64,000 nt of DNA from assembly GCA_004835665.1 (NCBI GenBank), contig RBKR01000001.1:1984001-2048000 (forward strand). Direction: 5' to 3'. Positions 11,378 through 22,822 of this stretch are shown in pieces. The notes under the pieces are model-generated. The model had not been told where the DNA came from and ran no database searches. It saw nothing but the letters and a program-made list of their open reading frames with translations. Numbering within the stretch: the first letter of the stretch is position 1; each line of letters begins with the position of its first letter. This DNA comes from Phoma sp. XZ068 (taxonomy: Eukaryota > Ascomycota > Dothideomycetes > Pleosporales > Didymellaceae). Position numbers and translations under genes: made by a program.

Positions 11378-13291
11378 TTAAGCACCAATAGCCTGAGGGT
11401 TCCAGAACACATTGTTAGGGTCAACCTTCTTCTTCAACGTCAACAGCTTAGCATACAGTGCATCGCCATAGTAGACCTTGTGCGCAGTTGCAGCATCGTA
11501 GCTAGGGTCAATGTAGTTCAAGTACGCGCCAAAGGTAGTCTGGGGCTGCGCGTTGATGATGGCATTGTTGAGGCCATTGATGAAGTTTGTTGATGAGGTG
11601 GTGTATCCATAGTTCTGGAAGACCCAGAGGCTATCGCGGTCGCTATATGCGGCGAAGTTGGTGTCCTTGGAGTTGATGGCAGAACCGGGGCCGCCGTACA
11701 GGTTGACGATGGTGTAGTACTCGGTAGACGCACCCTTGATGTAATCGAACCAGGCATTCAGAGCGTTGGTGGTAAGGCCAGTGGACTCGGGAACAGTGAT
11801 GGACTTGGCGAAGAAGTTCTCGTGTTCATCGTAGCCGGTCAAAGGCTCCTTGATCTGGGTCTTTCCAGATACGAGAACAAGGTAGTCATACCAGCTGTAG
11901 GCCTTGACAGTTGGGGAGGAAGCGGCGGGCATAGTGCGGATGAGCTCAGGCCTGACCTTGGTGTTAAACTCGTCAACGGAGCCGAAGTAAGCACCACTCA
12001 AGCTGAAAGTGCCATAGTTGTCCATGTACACTCCGAATGAGATCTTGTTGTCAATGACCGAAGCGTTCTTGGCAAAGTTTTGAAGGTGGATCCAGGCGTT
12101 GGTGAAGGTGGTCTTGGAGTTGTACATGTTGCTGAAGGGGAATGCAAAGTAAGTGATGCTGGAAGGCGCGGCCTGTGTTTGGAGGTAGAAGTTCGTGACT
12201 ATGCCGAGGGAGTCAGCCGCACCACGAATACCCCAGTAAACATCGGAGTTTTCAGTCGAAGAAGCCTTGATGAGCGAGCCGTCGGCAAGAACGACATCAG
12301 CAGCAACAATCTGATCCATAGCAAGACCCCAGTGACGCGACGTATGGCCGTATCCACCGTGGGTGAAGTGTCCACCGATACCGACGCCAGGACAGGTTCC
12401 GTGCGAGAGTGCCTTCTGGCCTTGAGTGTAGATGCCGTCAGCCAAGTTGCCGAGACGAACACCACCGCCGACCTTCGTGATGCCGGTGCTTGCGTCGAGC
12501 TCAACCTTCTGGAAGGACTGAAGACTGATCATCATCGATCCGTCCTTGCCGCCAGAGCTGAAGCTTGCGTAAGAGTGTCCACCAGACTTTGCCTGAACCT
12601 TGATGCCGTTCTGAGCAGCGCACACAACTGCATCTTGGACGTTTTGCTGGGTCTGGGGAAGCACAACAACAGTCGGCTTGAAGGCGCGAGCCAGGTTGTA
12701 AGGTTCAACAAGCTCCGCGTAGTCGCCATCCGAAGTCATCTTGTAGGGTACATTCTTGCCGTTCAAGCACTGGAGAACACCGCCGGCTGGCGAGGGGGTA
12801 GGAGATGGCTTTGTTGAGCTTGTGCCTGATGGGTTGTTACTACCACAGTTTCCATATCCCGACTGGCAAGTTGATCCGCAATAATCAGTAGTCGAACCAC
12901 ACCACCCAGAGCCGCTGCAGCAGTTGCCGAATGAACTGCCTAGGCAAGTAGCGCCGCCGTTGTTGGAGCCGCAGGTTGCATCGGTGGAGACTTTCTTGGT
13001 GGGTGCTGAGGATGGAGCAGCAGACGTACGTGTTGGTGTTGCAACAGGCTTTGTTGACGACTGCAAAGTGGTGGGTGTGCTGCCAGCGCAAGTTCCGAAG
13101 GCAGAGTTGCATCCCGTTTTGCAATGAGCATCCGACGTTCCACACCAGCCGTACTGAGAACAGCAGTTGCCAAATGTGCTACCTTGGCAGGTGTACTTGT
13201 TGGTTCCGCCGCAGGATCCGTCAGGCGAAACCGCAGCGCTGGCCAAGCTCGCGGAGAGCAGGCCCGCGGTGAGAGAGTAAAAGAACTTCAT
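11378..13291 (-). CDS. Secreted AA7 oligosaccharide oxidase with two CBM18
   Basis: An intronless gene encodes 637 residues. A signal peptide covers about residues 1-19. Two cysteine-rich hevein-like chitin-binding modules (CBM18) follow at about 27-68 and 107-149, each with the FGNCCSxxGWCG core, separated by Thr/Ser/Pro linkers. The rest is a PCMH-type FAD oxidase. SGGHSY places the 8-alpha-histidyl attachment at His239 and HGTCPGVGIGGH places the 6-S-cysteinyl attachment at Cys300, so FAD should be bound at two sites. A C-terminal BBE segment ends KKVDPNNVFWNPQAI. This is the glucooligosaccharide/chitooligosaccharide oxidase family (CAZy AA7). Such enzymes oxidise the reducing-end C1 of oligosaccharides and release hydrogen peroxide. 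The CBM18 pair suggests chitin-derived substrates, but specificity is inferred. Confidence 0.92.
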   Translation of the reverse strand: MKFFYSLTAGLLSASLASAAVSPDGSCGGTNKYTCQGSTFGNCCSQYGWCGTSDAHCKTGCNSAFGTCAGSTPTTLQSSTKPVATPTRTSAAPSSAPTKKVSTDATCGSNNGGATCLGSSFGNCCSGSGWCGSTTDYCGSTCQSGYGNCGSNNPSGTSSTKPSPTPSPAGGVLQCLNGKNVPYKMTSDGDYAELVEPYNLARAFKPTVVVLPQTQQNVQDAVVCAAQNGIKVQAKSGGHSYASFSSGGKDGSMMISLQSFQKVELDASTGITKVGGGVRLGNLADGIYTQGQKALSHGTCPGVGIGGHFTHGGYGHTSRHWGLAMDQIVAADVVLADGSLIKASSTENSDVYWGIRGAADSLGIVTNFYLQTQAAPSSITYFAFPFSNMYNSKTTFTNAWIHLQNFAKNASVIDNKISFGVYMDNYGTFSLSGAYFGSVDEFNTKVRPELIRTMPAASSPTVKAYSWYDYLVLVSGKTQIKEPLTGYDEHENFFAKSITVPESTGLTTNALNAWFDYIKGASTEYYTIVNLYGGPGSAINSKDTNFAAYSDRDSLWVFQNYGYTTSSTNFINGLNNAIINAQPQTTFGAYLNYIDPSYDAATAHKVYYGDALYAKLLTLKKKVDPNNVFWNPQAIGA

Positions 13292-14537
13292 GGTAGCAAC
13301 CTAAACGAACGTGGATGTGCTGTGGAGTTCAGTAGAGTCGCTCAAACGAGAGGCAGCGACAGCGAGGGTGCTTCACTTCCAGGCGGATAGGATCGTCGTT
13401 TAAGTAGAGCCGATCTCACTGCTCGTACCTGCGTTTGCCTTCACCTAAACATAGCACGCCACTTGCGCATGCACCTAATATCGCTTTTTCATCTCGCGTC
13501 CTTGTGTCGATCTCACAGCTGGCTTCCCGTTTGGTCCTAAACGGTGCTAATACGAGCTTACGGCATCCGCATCCCCACAGGACGCACGAGTCGCGCACGA
13601 GGATTCGAGGAGCAGCAGCAGCCTGCGTGCTACAAAAGCGCCATTTCGATATCTTGGTGCAGGGCAGTGTTGCACTCGAACGGTGCCTGAAATGCCACGG
13701 TTCAGGCGCTGTTTGTTAGTGCACTATCGATCCTGTTTGCCTGAGCTTATGACGATGTTTCTCGGTCTACTCGCTTTTCTCCGAGAGGTGCGCTTGGGCT
13801 AGAGGCCGGCACCAACAACAGAACTAGGCGAAATTGCTCGTACAAGGCCCCAGTGGAACCATCTGTTCAGGGCTGACTGCCATGTCACAGTGCCCTTGGC
13901 TCATGCGACAAGGGGCTCAAGCTTTGCTAAGCCTGCAGCGAATGACATCAATAGCCATCATCAGCAGACTTGCAGGTTTGGAGGACACCAGTCAAGGCCT
14001 TCCGCTGCGTGGTAGGCCTCCACAGCGCCTTTCACTGGCATGGTTTTTCTGTGGAGAAGGTTTCCCTCCGTTGATGAACGTTGCTGCCCTAACGGCATTG
14101 ATCCACAGTAATCCTTGCGAATAGGAGAAAGTGTCGTTGTAGTGGCTATTTTGGGAAGGAGCGGGGATAAGGTCGGAAGACATCCAAAGCACCGGACGTC
14201 CGTGTCTGATTCGCATACGAGCAAGCCAAGACCTGTCTTGAGTCGACATCTGACACTCAAAGCGGTATTGACATTCAACTTTTTTGTGATATTGGTGTCA
14301 CAAAGTACATTCATCTCGTATAAATCACAGGTGACGATAATTGGAAACTGCGTTGTGGCGGAGAGCTGACTCCGATGTACTATTATTTATCATTCATTGC
14401 GTTGGTCCATGCCGCCATTATTATGTACCGGAGAGATACTTTCTCTCGAACCATGTCCCTGCATATGGCTAACATGTATTGAAATAAACGCCGTCCATGT
14501 GGATATAGCCGCCCTCTTCAGCAACACCAGATGCACT
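13292..14537. other. Promoter of CBM18-AA7 gene; no other gene seen
   Basis: About 1.2 kb separates the AA7 start from the 3' end of the S41 gene. Frames of up to 117 codons exist on both strands, but they overlap each other and show no motifs. I treat the stretch as regulatory and non-coding. Confidence 0.5.
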
Positions 14538-16860
14538 TTATGGATGCATGAAACCATCTCCCTTCATGTGGCAGTTGGTCTCCAAGCCGAAGCTGTTCTC
14601 AAAGGTCTGCACCTTCTTTACAGCAACTGCTTGCGAGATGTGCACGCGGCGAGGCTTCAACTTAGTCGTGGCCTCGAAGCTGCTGCGCTTCTGACTGTAC
14701 TTGCCACCAGCGACGCACTTGCTGCCCTGACTCCATCGAGCGTCAGCAGCCGCCTTCCAGAGGGCCGTGATGTCGACGGTCATCTCTGGAGTGTAGTATA
14801 GACGGCAGTCAGCCTCCTCATAGACGAACTGCAAAGCAGTGCCGGTAGTGTCATTCTGAGGGAGACCGTCGCGGACATTGACACCAGGTGACACACCACC
14901 AGCTGATCGGTAAAATGGCAGGTCGTTTGTATAATCACTGAGAACCGATTCCTTCACTGAAGGTTCCCATTTGACAGCGTTTTGGGCGGCCTGTTGAATG
15001 AACCCGTATTGAAAATTGTTTACTCCCTTGACTCCACCGATAGCTTGGATGGCGTCCTTGTTGCTGCGACCTCCCATGGTGATAGTCTTGACGCCGGCCT
15101 GCTTGGTCAGGAACTCGCTGAAGATGGTGCAGGTCGAAGCACAATATCCATCTGTAACGATAACGATGTTCTCAGGCTTGAACTTTGGCGGTCCTGTGAT
15201 GTTGGCAAGAGATCCGTAACCGGTAACGTTGATACCGCCGGAGCTGACGCTGGTGTAGTAATCGGAAAGATTCCAGCGCGCGAGTGTGGTGTACTTATCT
15301 GGAAATGGTTAGCATCATGACACGACAATGGAAGAGACTGTACTCACCTCCGTTGACCTCTTGTGGACCAAACTTCTGTGCCCAAGAAGTGAATGGCTCA
15401 CCATTCACGTCCATATCTTGGTGGTAATCGAAGTAAGATGATTGCGCCGAGGACAACGAGCTATTAGCTCCACGAGGAGCCAAGGACGCGCGCTTGCTGT
15501 ATGACTGGCCGATTAGGTCCGCAGCTTCGGTAGCCCGGTAACGGCTGGCACCATAAGGGTCGTAGTCGGGGAAGAGCTGCTTGAACAAATCATAACCTTG
15601 GAGGATAGTTCCACCTCCGTTGGCTTGGAGATCAAGTATAAGCTTGGTCTTTCCGTCGGCAAGCGACTTTGCGAGAAACTCCTGTGAGGTCTGCTGGAAA
15701 GCTCTACCAGCGGATGAACTACCCACGAAGTTGGGGATAGATAAAACAGCCACATCTGAGTATCCTTCTGCGTCGATGTAGTAGCCGTTGATAAGATTCA
15801 AAGGACCCAGGGAGACAGGATCAGGATAACCCGGTGCTGTAGCAGAAGCAGCTGTTGAAGCGGTCTCAGCCTCCAGCGAAGCCGCCTGTGCGGAGATAGC
15901 ACTACCATAGTTGAACCACTCCTTGGCAAGATCTTCTCCGGTGTTGATGCGACGGAAGTTGTATCGCGCGCGAGCGTAGTTTTCGATAGTACGGTCGGTG
16001 CCGTTGGCGAAGGTCAAGGTAGTGGTTGCCCCAGGGTATACATATCGACCGCGGCCGCCGCCCGTAAACATGCCAGTTCCACTGCCAGACTCACCAAGGC
16101 TGACCTGTGCTAGTTCGTAGAAGACATTGTTGTAGAGGGCATCACGGTCCTGGAGAGATCCAAGCTGGCTCAAAGTCTGCAAGAACTCAGTCGCCTCGGT
16201 GTTGTCGATTTTGACGATGGCTGAGGGAGTGTACGAGATGTTCTTGTACTGCAGTCCAAGGACGTCTTCGAAGGCGAAGACCGCGGGGAGTTGCTCGCCG
16301 TCCTCAGACACAGAAACAAGGGGGAGATTGCGACCCCACTGGAAGATGCCACCAACCGAGTCCGGAACGTAGGTGAAATGACCATCGTGAGCACTCTGGA
16401 TCAAGGTGTATAGAGCCCATCCAAACGCGTACTCGTTGCTGAACTTCCCAGAGTCAACATCACTGGAGATCTGGTCGAGACCGCCCATGATGTCGACTGC
16501 AGGTTGCACCTTCTCGACATATTCTGCAGGCGGGTTCTTCAAGACAGTGAGGGTGCTCTGCCACTGAATATAGGGCTTGATCGACTCGACCAGCAGCTTG
16601 GCAGAGGTTGCGTTCAGTGGCACGCTGTTAATGCAGTCCCACGCCATTCCAGCAGGCACGACCTGGTTAGCAGGTTTGGTGCCATCTCCGTAGATAGCTT
16701 GCGAGACCTGAGCACATGCAGGACTTGACGAGTTATTAGCCTGTCGAGTGTGAATGTGCGGTTGGGCTTGAGGAAGCGAGCGTGGTTGGGCTGGCGCCAC
16801 AGGTGTCGACTGAACGAGTGATGTGAAGCCCGTGAGGGCAAGAAGAGCGAATGTCTGCAT
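14538..16860 (-). CDS. Secreted S41-type (CPAF-like) serine peptidase
   Basis: Exons 15348..16860 and 14538..15298, with a 49-nt intron, encode 757 residues. A signal peptide is clear at residues 1-18, followed by a Pro/Gln-rich propeptide-like segment. The N-terminal domain includes the segment AHDGHFTYVPDS typical of fungal S41 proteins. The tail-specific protease fold includes LILDLQANGGG near residue 425 and TDGYCASTCTIFSEF, where Ser559 is the probable nucleophile. Fungal members of this family resemble bacterial CPAF and the peptidases found with some ribosomally made peptide clusters. No precursor peptide with repeats is visible nearby, so that role is not supported here. It is most likely an extracellular or secretory-pathway peptidase of unknown substrate. 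Confidence 0.87.
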
Positions 16861-19673
16861 GGTGAGAAGTTGACAAACAATGTCTATAGGCGCGATAAAG
16901 AGTGGCCCAGTCGGATGAATAGTATATCGGTGATCCTGAACGATAGTAGTTGTTGCAGCCGGATTGAAACGAACGCGTCCAGCTGGCGATGGGTGAAAAG
17001 AGAGCGTGCGGCCGACGAGGAAATATGCTCGGTACCGGTGACCTTAACGAGGGTAGAGTAGGAAGGAGCAACGCGCGGGTCACGTGGGGCCAGTCGACAA
17101 GCGCCAAATCCAGAGATCCCGACTCTTTCACCTTGTCCGGTTATATTCACTCAAAGTGGTGATGGTGAACCCGGGGTACGAAAGACTTCAGGTCGTAGTG
17201 GTGGGTAGTAGGCCTTGCGTACGACGGGCACGAGGCTCTTCTTAATATTTGAGAACAGACACTAAAAATTACGGGACTGGACTGTTTGACAGGCGTGACG
17301 CAACGAGGAGCTGCCTGAGTACAAATACTAGCAGCAGCAAACCATGGAAGCACCAGCGCACCGCCTCGTCAATCCCCATTCTCCGGGGGACGGTGCTTGC
17401 GCTAGGGCCGTCAGACCAGGCACAAACGTGCACCTCGACCCGGTGACACCAATCACATCAAGTGCGAAAGTGGGACTCTCCAGCCCCAGGAAGTGGCAGT
17501 TTAGTTGCCGTGGATGAGCCGCACTCTGGTAGGCTACTGTCCGGACTTCAGTCTTATGCAGGTAAACACTCAACGGGCCTGACTGGAAGACGGCACGCCG
17601 CCAGGAGAACCAGCAGCAAGAGAACACGAGGGTTTGCACCACAATCGCAGGCTTTCGCTGTGTGGCAGGCCGGCGGCTTACAGCATTATCCAGGCGCGTC
17701 ACTCGCTTGCATCGACGTTTGTTGTGCGGGTCTGACGGGTGGTCAGAGTTACTCGAAAAGGAAGAGGCAAGTGCATTGCCAAGAACTCGCCTGTTTCACC
17801 AAAGCTTGCTCGCAGATCCTCCCTGCCACCCAAACCTCTGCTCCACACTCCATCAAAACTTATGCACATTGAGTTCAACCGCGGCTCAACAGCCGTTGAG
17901 TGTGCTACCCAGAGCGCTCGATTGTCCATCCTGTCCATGACCAACGTATGGAACTGAGCGCAGGAATAGCACGCTGCGCAACAATGCCTTGTTTAACTGC
18001 AATTACCCATTGTTCATGTGCAATCAAAGGACCCGCATTTGCGATCCTCAATTGTGATTGCGATGTTCTCCTGACACGCACAAGATCAACGTCACCGCGT
18101 ATCTACCAACCTCGCCACCTCCACCGACTTCTTCCGCGCGAGGCTGTCATACGAGTCGTGGACCAAGCTCTGCCGCCAACTTCTGCATGAGTGGCTGGAG
18201 ACCCACTCGTGTCTGCAGCGTGGCAGACGGTTCCTGAAGGACCCATGGATCTGATATCTCCCTTACTTCAACAACGAAAACTACAACGAGAACACCGCTT
18301 GTGTGGTAGGGAGCGAAAACTTCTTGCCGCTTGTGCGATGGTGACCTCAGCAACTTTCCGCGCCTTGGCCTCGCACGAGGTTGTGCTACCGCGCACTGCA
18401 GGGTCTACCGTTAGCGTAAGACTAAAGACTTCACGATGTGATGCTCGAAGACGATGTGCGAATGATCATCTCGAATACCGTAGTGAATGATCACGATAGG
18501 CCACGAGGTACCATCTTCAGAACTCACGTTCGCTTCGATGTACCGATCGTTGCAGTGCTGTTCGCCTAGTTGACTAATTCCTCCCCGAGCATTCCTCTAC
18601 TCACTATAGCCAGTACTACGAACGGAAACCTTCTGCACAGCCAATTCGCAGACCTTATCAAGCCTTCCCTGCCAAAGCTTGTGGTAACTCATTGAAGACA
18701 GCAATCTTGGCCCCCTTTTCGAGCGTTTCAGATGAACCCACAACATCTGTGCCATGTAAAGACAATCCATTGCAATTACCTCCTATCGAGTTGGTATGCT
18801 GGAAGCCCGTGCTACTAATCTCGTCACCTCTATCATGATTTGCGTTTAAAAACGGGGATCTCCCCGAGGCGCAGATTTCAGGTAGATCACAAACATCTGC
18901 ACCACAGTCCGTAAGTTTCAACAGGTATACAAGAAACGCCGGGCAGTCCTGCTATCATTCATACTATATCTGCTCTGCACATCACCCAGTGTTTCTCGGG
19001 GTCCAAACCGATCCATCAACACCTGTCCATCGAAAAGTCACTCAAATAATCAAAGCATGCTTCGCGGACCCTCGAACACCATATCAAACCACAAGCATAC
19101 CAATCCAACCGCGAATTCCCCGTGCAAAAGAATAATCAGCGCTGACTATCGCACACCAACATCCCAGCCAAATTGTGATGTTTTAAAAGCAAGAAACCAC
19201 TAGGATATTTTGCTCTGCTGAAGCTCAACCCTGCAACCTGCTCGTGCTATTCACCACATTCTACATCCTACGTAGCTAGCAGGTCCTCGGATATCTCAAT
19301 CGTTGTATGCTGTCCATTAAAGGCTGCGGGGAGTTCGATTTGTTGAGTTCCAAGTTGTGTTTAGCTATACAATACACTGCACTACATCACTTGCTCAATC
19401 ACTTGATGTTCACTGTGCGAGATTAGTGTAAGGAGCCAGGATAGCAAGAATATTTTGCAATTCGATTCGACTCGATTCAATTCGGACTCAGGTATTACAG
19501 CGATACAAGCCGCCACCCTGCGCCTGCACAGTCTTGATATACAACACAACAAAACACAACACAATACACCGCAACCCAATTCAACACACATTGACTTATT
19601 CTGCCTCCCACCCAAACACAGCTGAACCATTCCTTTCTCCTCCCTTCAGCATCCATGCCAGACCCAACATAAC
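16861..19673. other. 2.8-kb gene-poor gap
   Basis: No gene could be assembled here. Two coding-looking islands are noted: a plus-strand 59-codon frame at 18075..18254, and a minus-strand frame at 18658..18921 that can be extended upstream to an AG at about 18950. Near 19455..19500 there are short repeats of the type GATTCGA/GATTCAA, and at 19540..19580 an A/C-rich run with CAACACAA units. The S41 promoter occupies the left end and the VTC 3' flank the right end. Confidence 0.5.
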
Positions 19674-22146
19674 TTAAAACCTCAACTCAGTACGCTCACC
19701 CACAAGCGACGCATTCGGCCACCCATCCTGCACCGCATGTTTCTCCTGCAACGCACGATACTTGAACCCGAAATTTAAACACAGCGCAACCGCCAAGCCC
19801 ACGGCAACCACCAACGGCCCAGTCACGGCGTCGAAATCCTTACCGCTGCGCTCGCGGATAAGCTTGCTTCTGTACCAGTACATTGTGTAGCCCCATGCGA
19901 GTGCGAAGACGGCGATGGAGGTGTACACGACGGCGAGGGCGCGCGCGATGTTGTTGCCTTCGCCGGCGGCGTTGTAGAGGCCGAGGGAGAGCGAGGCCAA
20001 GAGTACACTGACGTGCTGCCATTTGATAAATGTGCGCTGGTTTGCGAGCCAGACTTTGGCTTCGACGCGCACGGGGCCTTGGTCTTTGATCCAGACGCCG
20101 GGGGCGGAGATGCCGGGGGGTAGCTTGACTCTGCGTTGCTGCTTCTTGGCGTATTTGCTTGTGGAGAAAGATGGGAAGAGTTTGGAAAGGCCGTTGGATT
20201 TGCCCTTGAGGGCGTAGGGTGACGTGAGTGTTGTGCCTTCCTCGTCGCTGTCGGGCTCCTCGTTTGCGCGGGCCTCTTCCTGGCGCGATTCGAGGCGCGA
20301 GTCGGGGAGGTGGGTGACGGGCATTGAGTGTGCGACGGTGCTGGGCGCAACTTGGGCGATGCTTCCTCTCTTAGGGGCAGAGCGGGAGGCGGCTGGCGAG
20401 CCCACAGGGGATGTGATGCCGGGGCGGAACGAAGGGCTGGCGGCCGTGCCGAAGAGGGAGCCGACTGCGAACTCGTCCTCGGCGGCCTTGCGCTTGCGTT
20501 CTTGTTCGTCGTCGAAGGCCTGTTCGGGTTCCTTGCGGATATCGTCCTCGACCTCGCTGAGCCAGAAGGGGAAAGTGTTGACGTTGTCCTCGAAGAGTTT
20601 CGCTACACCGTGGACGAATTTGGAGAAGCGCGGCGCTTCTTTGACGAGGTGAGAGTGGATGAGGTCCTCGACCCACTCGTACTTCTTCATGCCCTTGACC
20701 TTGATTTCGAGCAGGGCAAAGGGGAATTTGTGGATCTCGCCCTTCTTGATGGCCTTGAAGGGGAACTCCATGTTGCTGTTGTCAATGTCGCGCCTGTGCC
20801 AGTCATCGGGCTCGCGGCACGGCCTGTCCATGTCGAGAGCATCTTCGCGGATCAGAGCCAGGTTGGTGTCGAGCGATATGCGGACGCTGTCGTTGCCGGG
20901 GATCTGGAAGGCGGTACGTGTGTAGTTGGCGCGCAGGACGGGCTGGAGGTCCTTTTCCCGGATGAAGCTCTGGATGTCCGCGACAGCCTTTTTCAGGTTA
21001 TCGATCTTGGCCTGGTCCTTGTTCGGCCTGTACTCGAGCTTCTCGATGCTCTTCTCCATGTGGTACTTGTCCTCGAGGAAGGACTGGATGTACTTGGCCT
21101 TGATGGGGAAGCGGACTTCCTCGCTGGCATTGCCCTCCTTGATGACCTTCTTCTCGAACATGATCTCGGGTTTCTCGTCGAGCTGGCCATACCAGCGCAG
21201 GCGGAGCGAGGAGGCATCTTCCTCGCCATTGACCTTGTCGGTGTAGAGGGAGAAGTTGGGGTTGTCGAAGTAGATGGAGGTGATGGTGGGGTCGCGCTGG
21301 GTGCCTTCGGCGATTCTGGCGGACTGTGGGTTGTAGACGAGGACGGGCAGGCGGCGGAGGATGACGGTCTTGACTTCGAAGAGGTTGTCCATGTGGACCC
21401 AGACTGTCTTGTTAGTACACACAAATAGAGCAATGCGTAGTAAGATTGGACGTACACTTGTGCGAAGTAAAGCCCTCGCCGGCGGTGCTCGTCTCGGAGA
21501 AGGACAATGCCTCCTTGCTCTTGCCCTCGAGGCTCTGGCGGACAAACGAGTACAGCGCAGACAGACGGTACAGCAGCGGCGAGGCATCCTCGGTGTGCAG
21601 CGGGTGGCGGGCAATGCGGGCGTCGATGAAAGGCCGCAGCTTGTACGACTTGCCGCGCAGCTTGTCGTGCTTCTTGGTGGCCTTGATGATGGCGGTGAAG
21701 TTGATGCGGCTGAAGCCCTCGAGCTCCTTGACCTCCTTGGTGACCCTGTCCAGCTCGGCTAGGACCTCCTTCAGCAGCTTCTCGCGCTCCTCCTGGCTGG
21801 GTGCCGGTTGCTTCTTGGCCTCGCCGGCCTTGACGGCGTCAGAGAAGAGGCCCTCGCCCGCCTTGCCCTCGGCGTCGTCCGTCTTCAGGCCCACGGCCAA
21901 TGGCTCGAGCTTCTTCTCGCAGGCCGAGGTGCGGTCGCGCAGCTTCTGGGAGACCTGGATGATGAAGTTGTGCACCTTCTCGAGCTGCACATTGGCCAGC
22001 TCGTCGACAAACGCGCTCTCGTCCTCGGCGGTCCAGCTGTCGTCGTCCTCATTGTCCTTGAGCAGCTTCTTCAGCTTGTCGTAGTCGATGTACTGCGCCC
22101 TCCATGGCGGGTAGATGCTCTTGCGGAGCGTAGTGCCGAACTTCAT
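19674..22146 (-). CDS. Vacuolar transporter chaperone subunit, Vtc2/3-like
   Basis: Exons 21456..22146 and 19674..21403, with a 52-nt intron, encode 806 residues. An SPX domain occupies about residues 1-190. It starts MKFGTTLRKS, has YIDYDKLKKLL, and carries the lysine cluster ATKKHDKLRG that in SPX domains binds inositol pyrophosphates. The polyphosphate-polymerase-like tunnel domain begins FWVHMDNLFEVK and contains SIYFDN, RLRWYG and RISLDTNLALIRED. Three TM segments of the DUF202 type end the protein. VTC complexes at the vacuole make and import polyphosphate. In yeast Vtc4 is the catalytic subunit. Here the Vtc4 motif SVKARF is changed to SEEVRF, so a key lysine appears lost, and the N-terminus and length fit the regulatory Vtc2/3 class better. 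That choice is moderately secure; membership of the family is very secure. Confidence 0.92.
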
Positions 22147-22822
22147 GTTTGCGACTGCGGCGTCCTTCCAGAGCGTCCAGGGCTACCAATTGTCGAGACA
22201 GCGGCGAGCAAGCAGGCGACCACTTCAATTGCCTCCACAAAAGTCGCAAAAAAGTCGAGCGCAGGAGATCTCTGCGTCGCCAGGGAAGCTGGCGGTCGGT
22301 GGGGAGCTCGCTGATGCCGCAGCCAGTCCTTGGCCAATCGGACAGGCACGTGTACCGTCGTCATGGCTGCAACGGGCAAGGCGCCGCATTCCTTCGCGCG
22401 CTGCAGCGTGAAGAGCCTCAACGCAGTGAGAAGCTTGAATTGAATTGGCTTTGCGTGCATCTGTGAAGAGTGCCTGGCAGCGCTTTGAATTATGAGAAAC
22501 TCTTGAGCTGTCTAAGATTTCTATCCATGTCCAAGCATATTCAAGCCATGCATGCCTCGTTTGGCTCAGATGCGTATGGACAGCCATGTTGACTATGCAT
22601 GAACTGGATCCACATATCAACATGCACATCTATCCACCAAAATGCATGCAAAGAACATTGAGTAATGTGGAATAAAATAATAGTACAGCTTTCTACATGA
22701 TATCATAGCACGTCCTTCACTGTCGTTCAAGCATAACATAGACGCATGAACTACAACTCAACAGCAAAGTCTATGATACCCAAGCCACCCAAACGCCAAT
22801 TCATGCACATCGCTTCATCTCA
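22147..22822. other. Intergenic, VTC promoter and SEC16 3' flank
   Basis: Both flanking genes are on the minus strand. This region holds the VTC upstream sequence and the SEC16 3' end. I see no gene in it. Confidence 0.5.

Noticed and set aside
11378..16860. Biosynthetic (RiPP or secondary-metabolite) cluster around the S41 peptidase and FAD oxidase
   Set aside because: No precursor peptide with repeats, DUF3328 protein, PKS, NRPS or terpene synthase is visible. The AA7 gene carries carbohydrate-binding modules, which point to polysaccharide use.
20328..21428. Long plus-strand frame (366 codons) antisense to the VTC gene
   Set aside because: It is Val/Leu/Glu/Asp-rich with no domain, and lies exactly opposite a well-supported SPX/VTC coding sequence. 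It is a codon-bias shadow.
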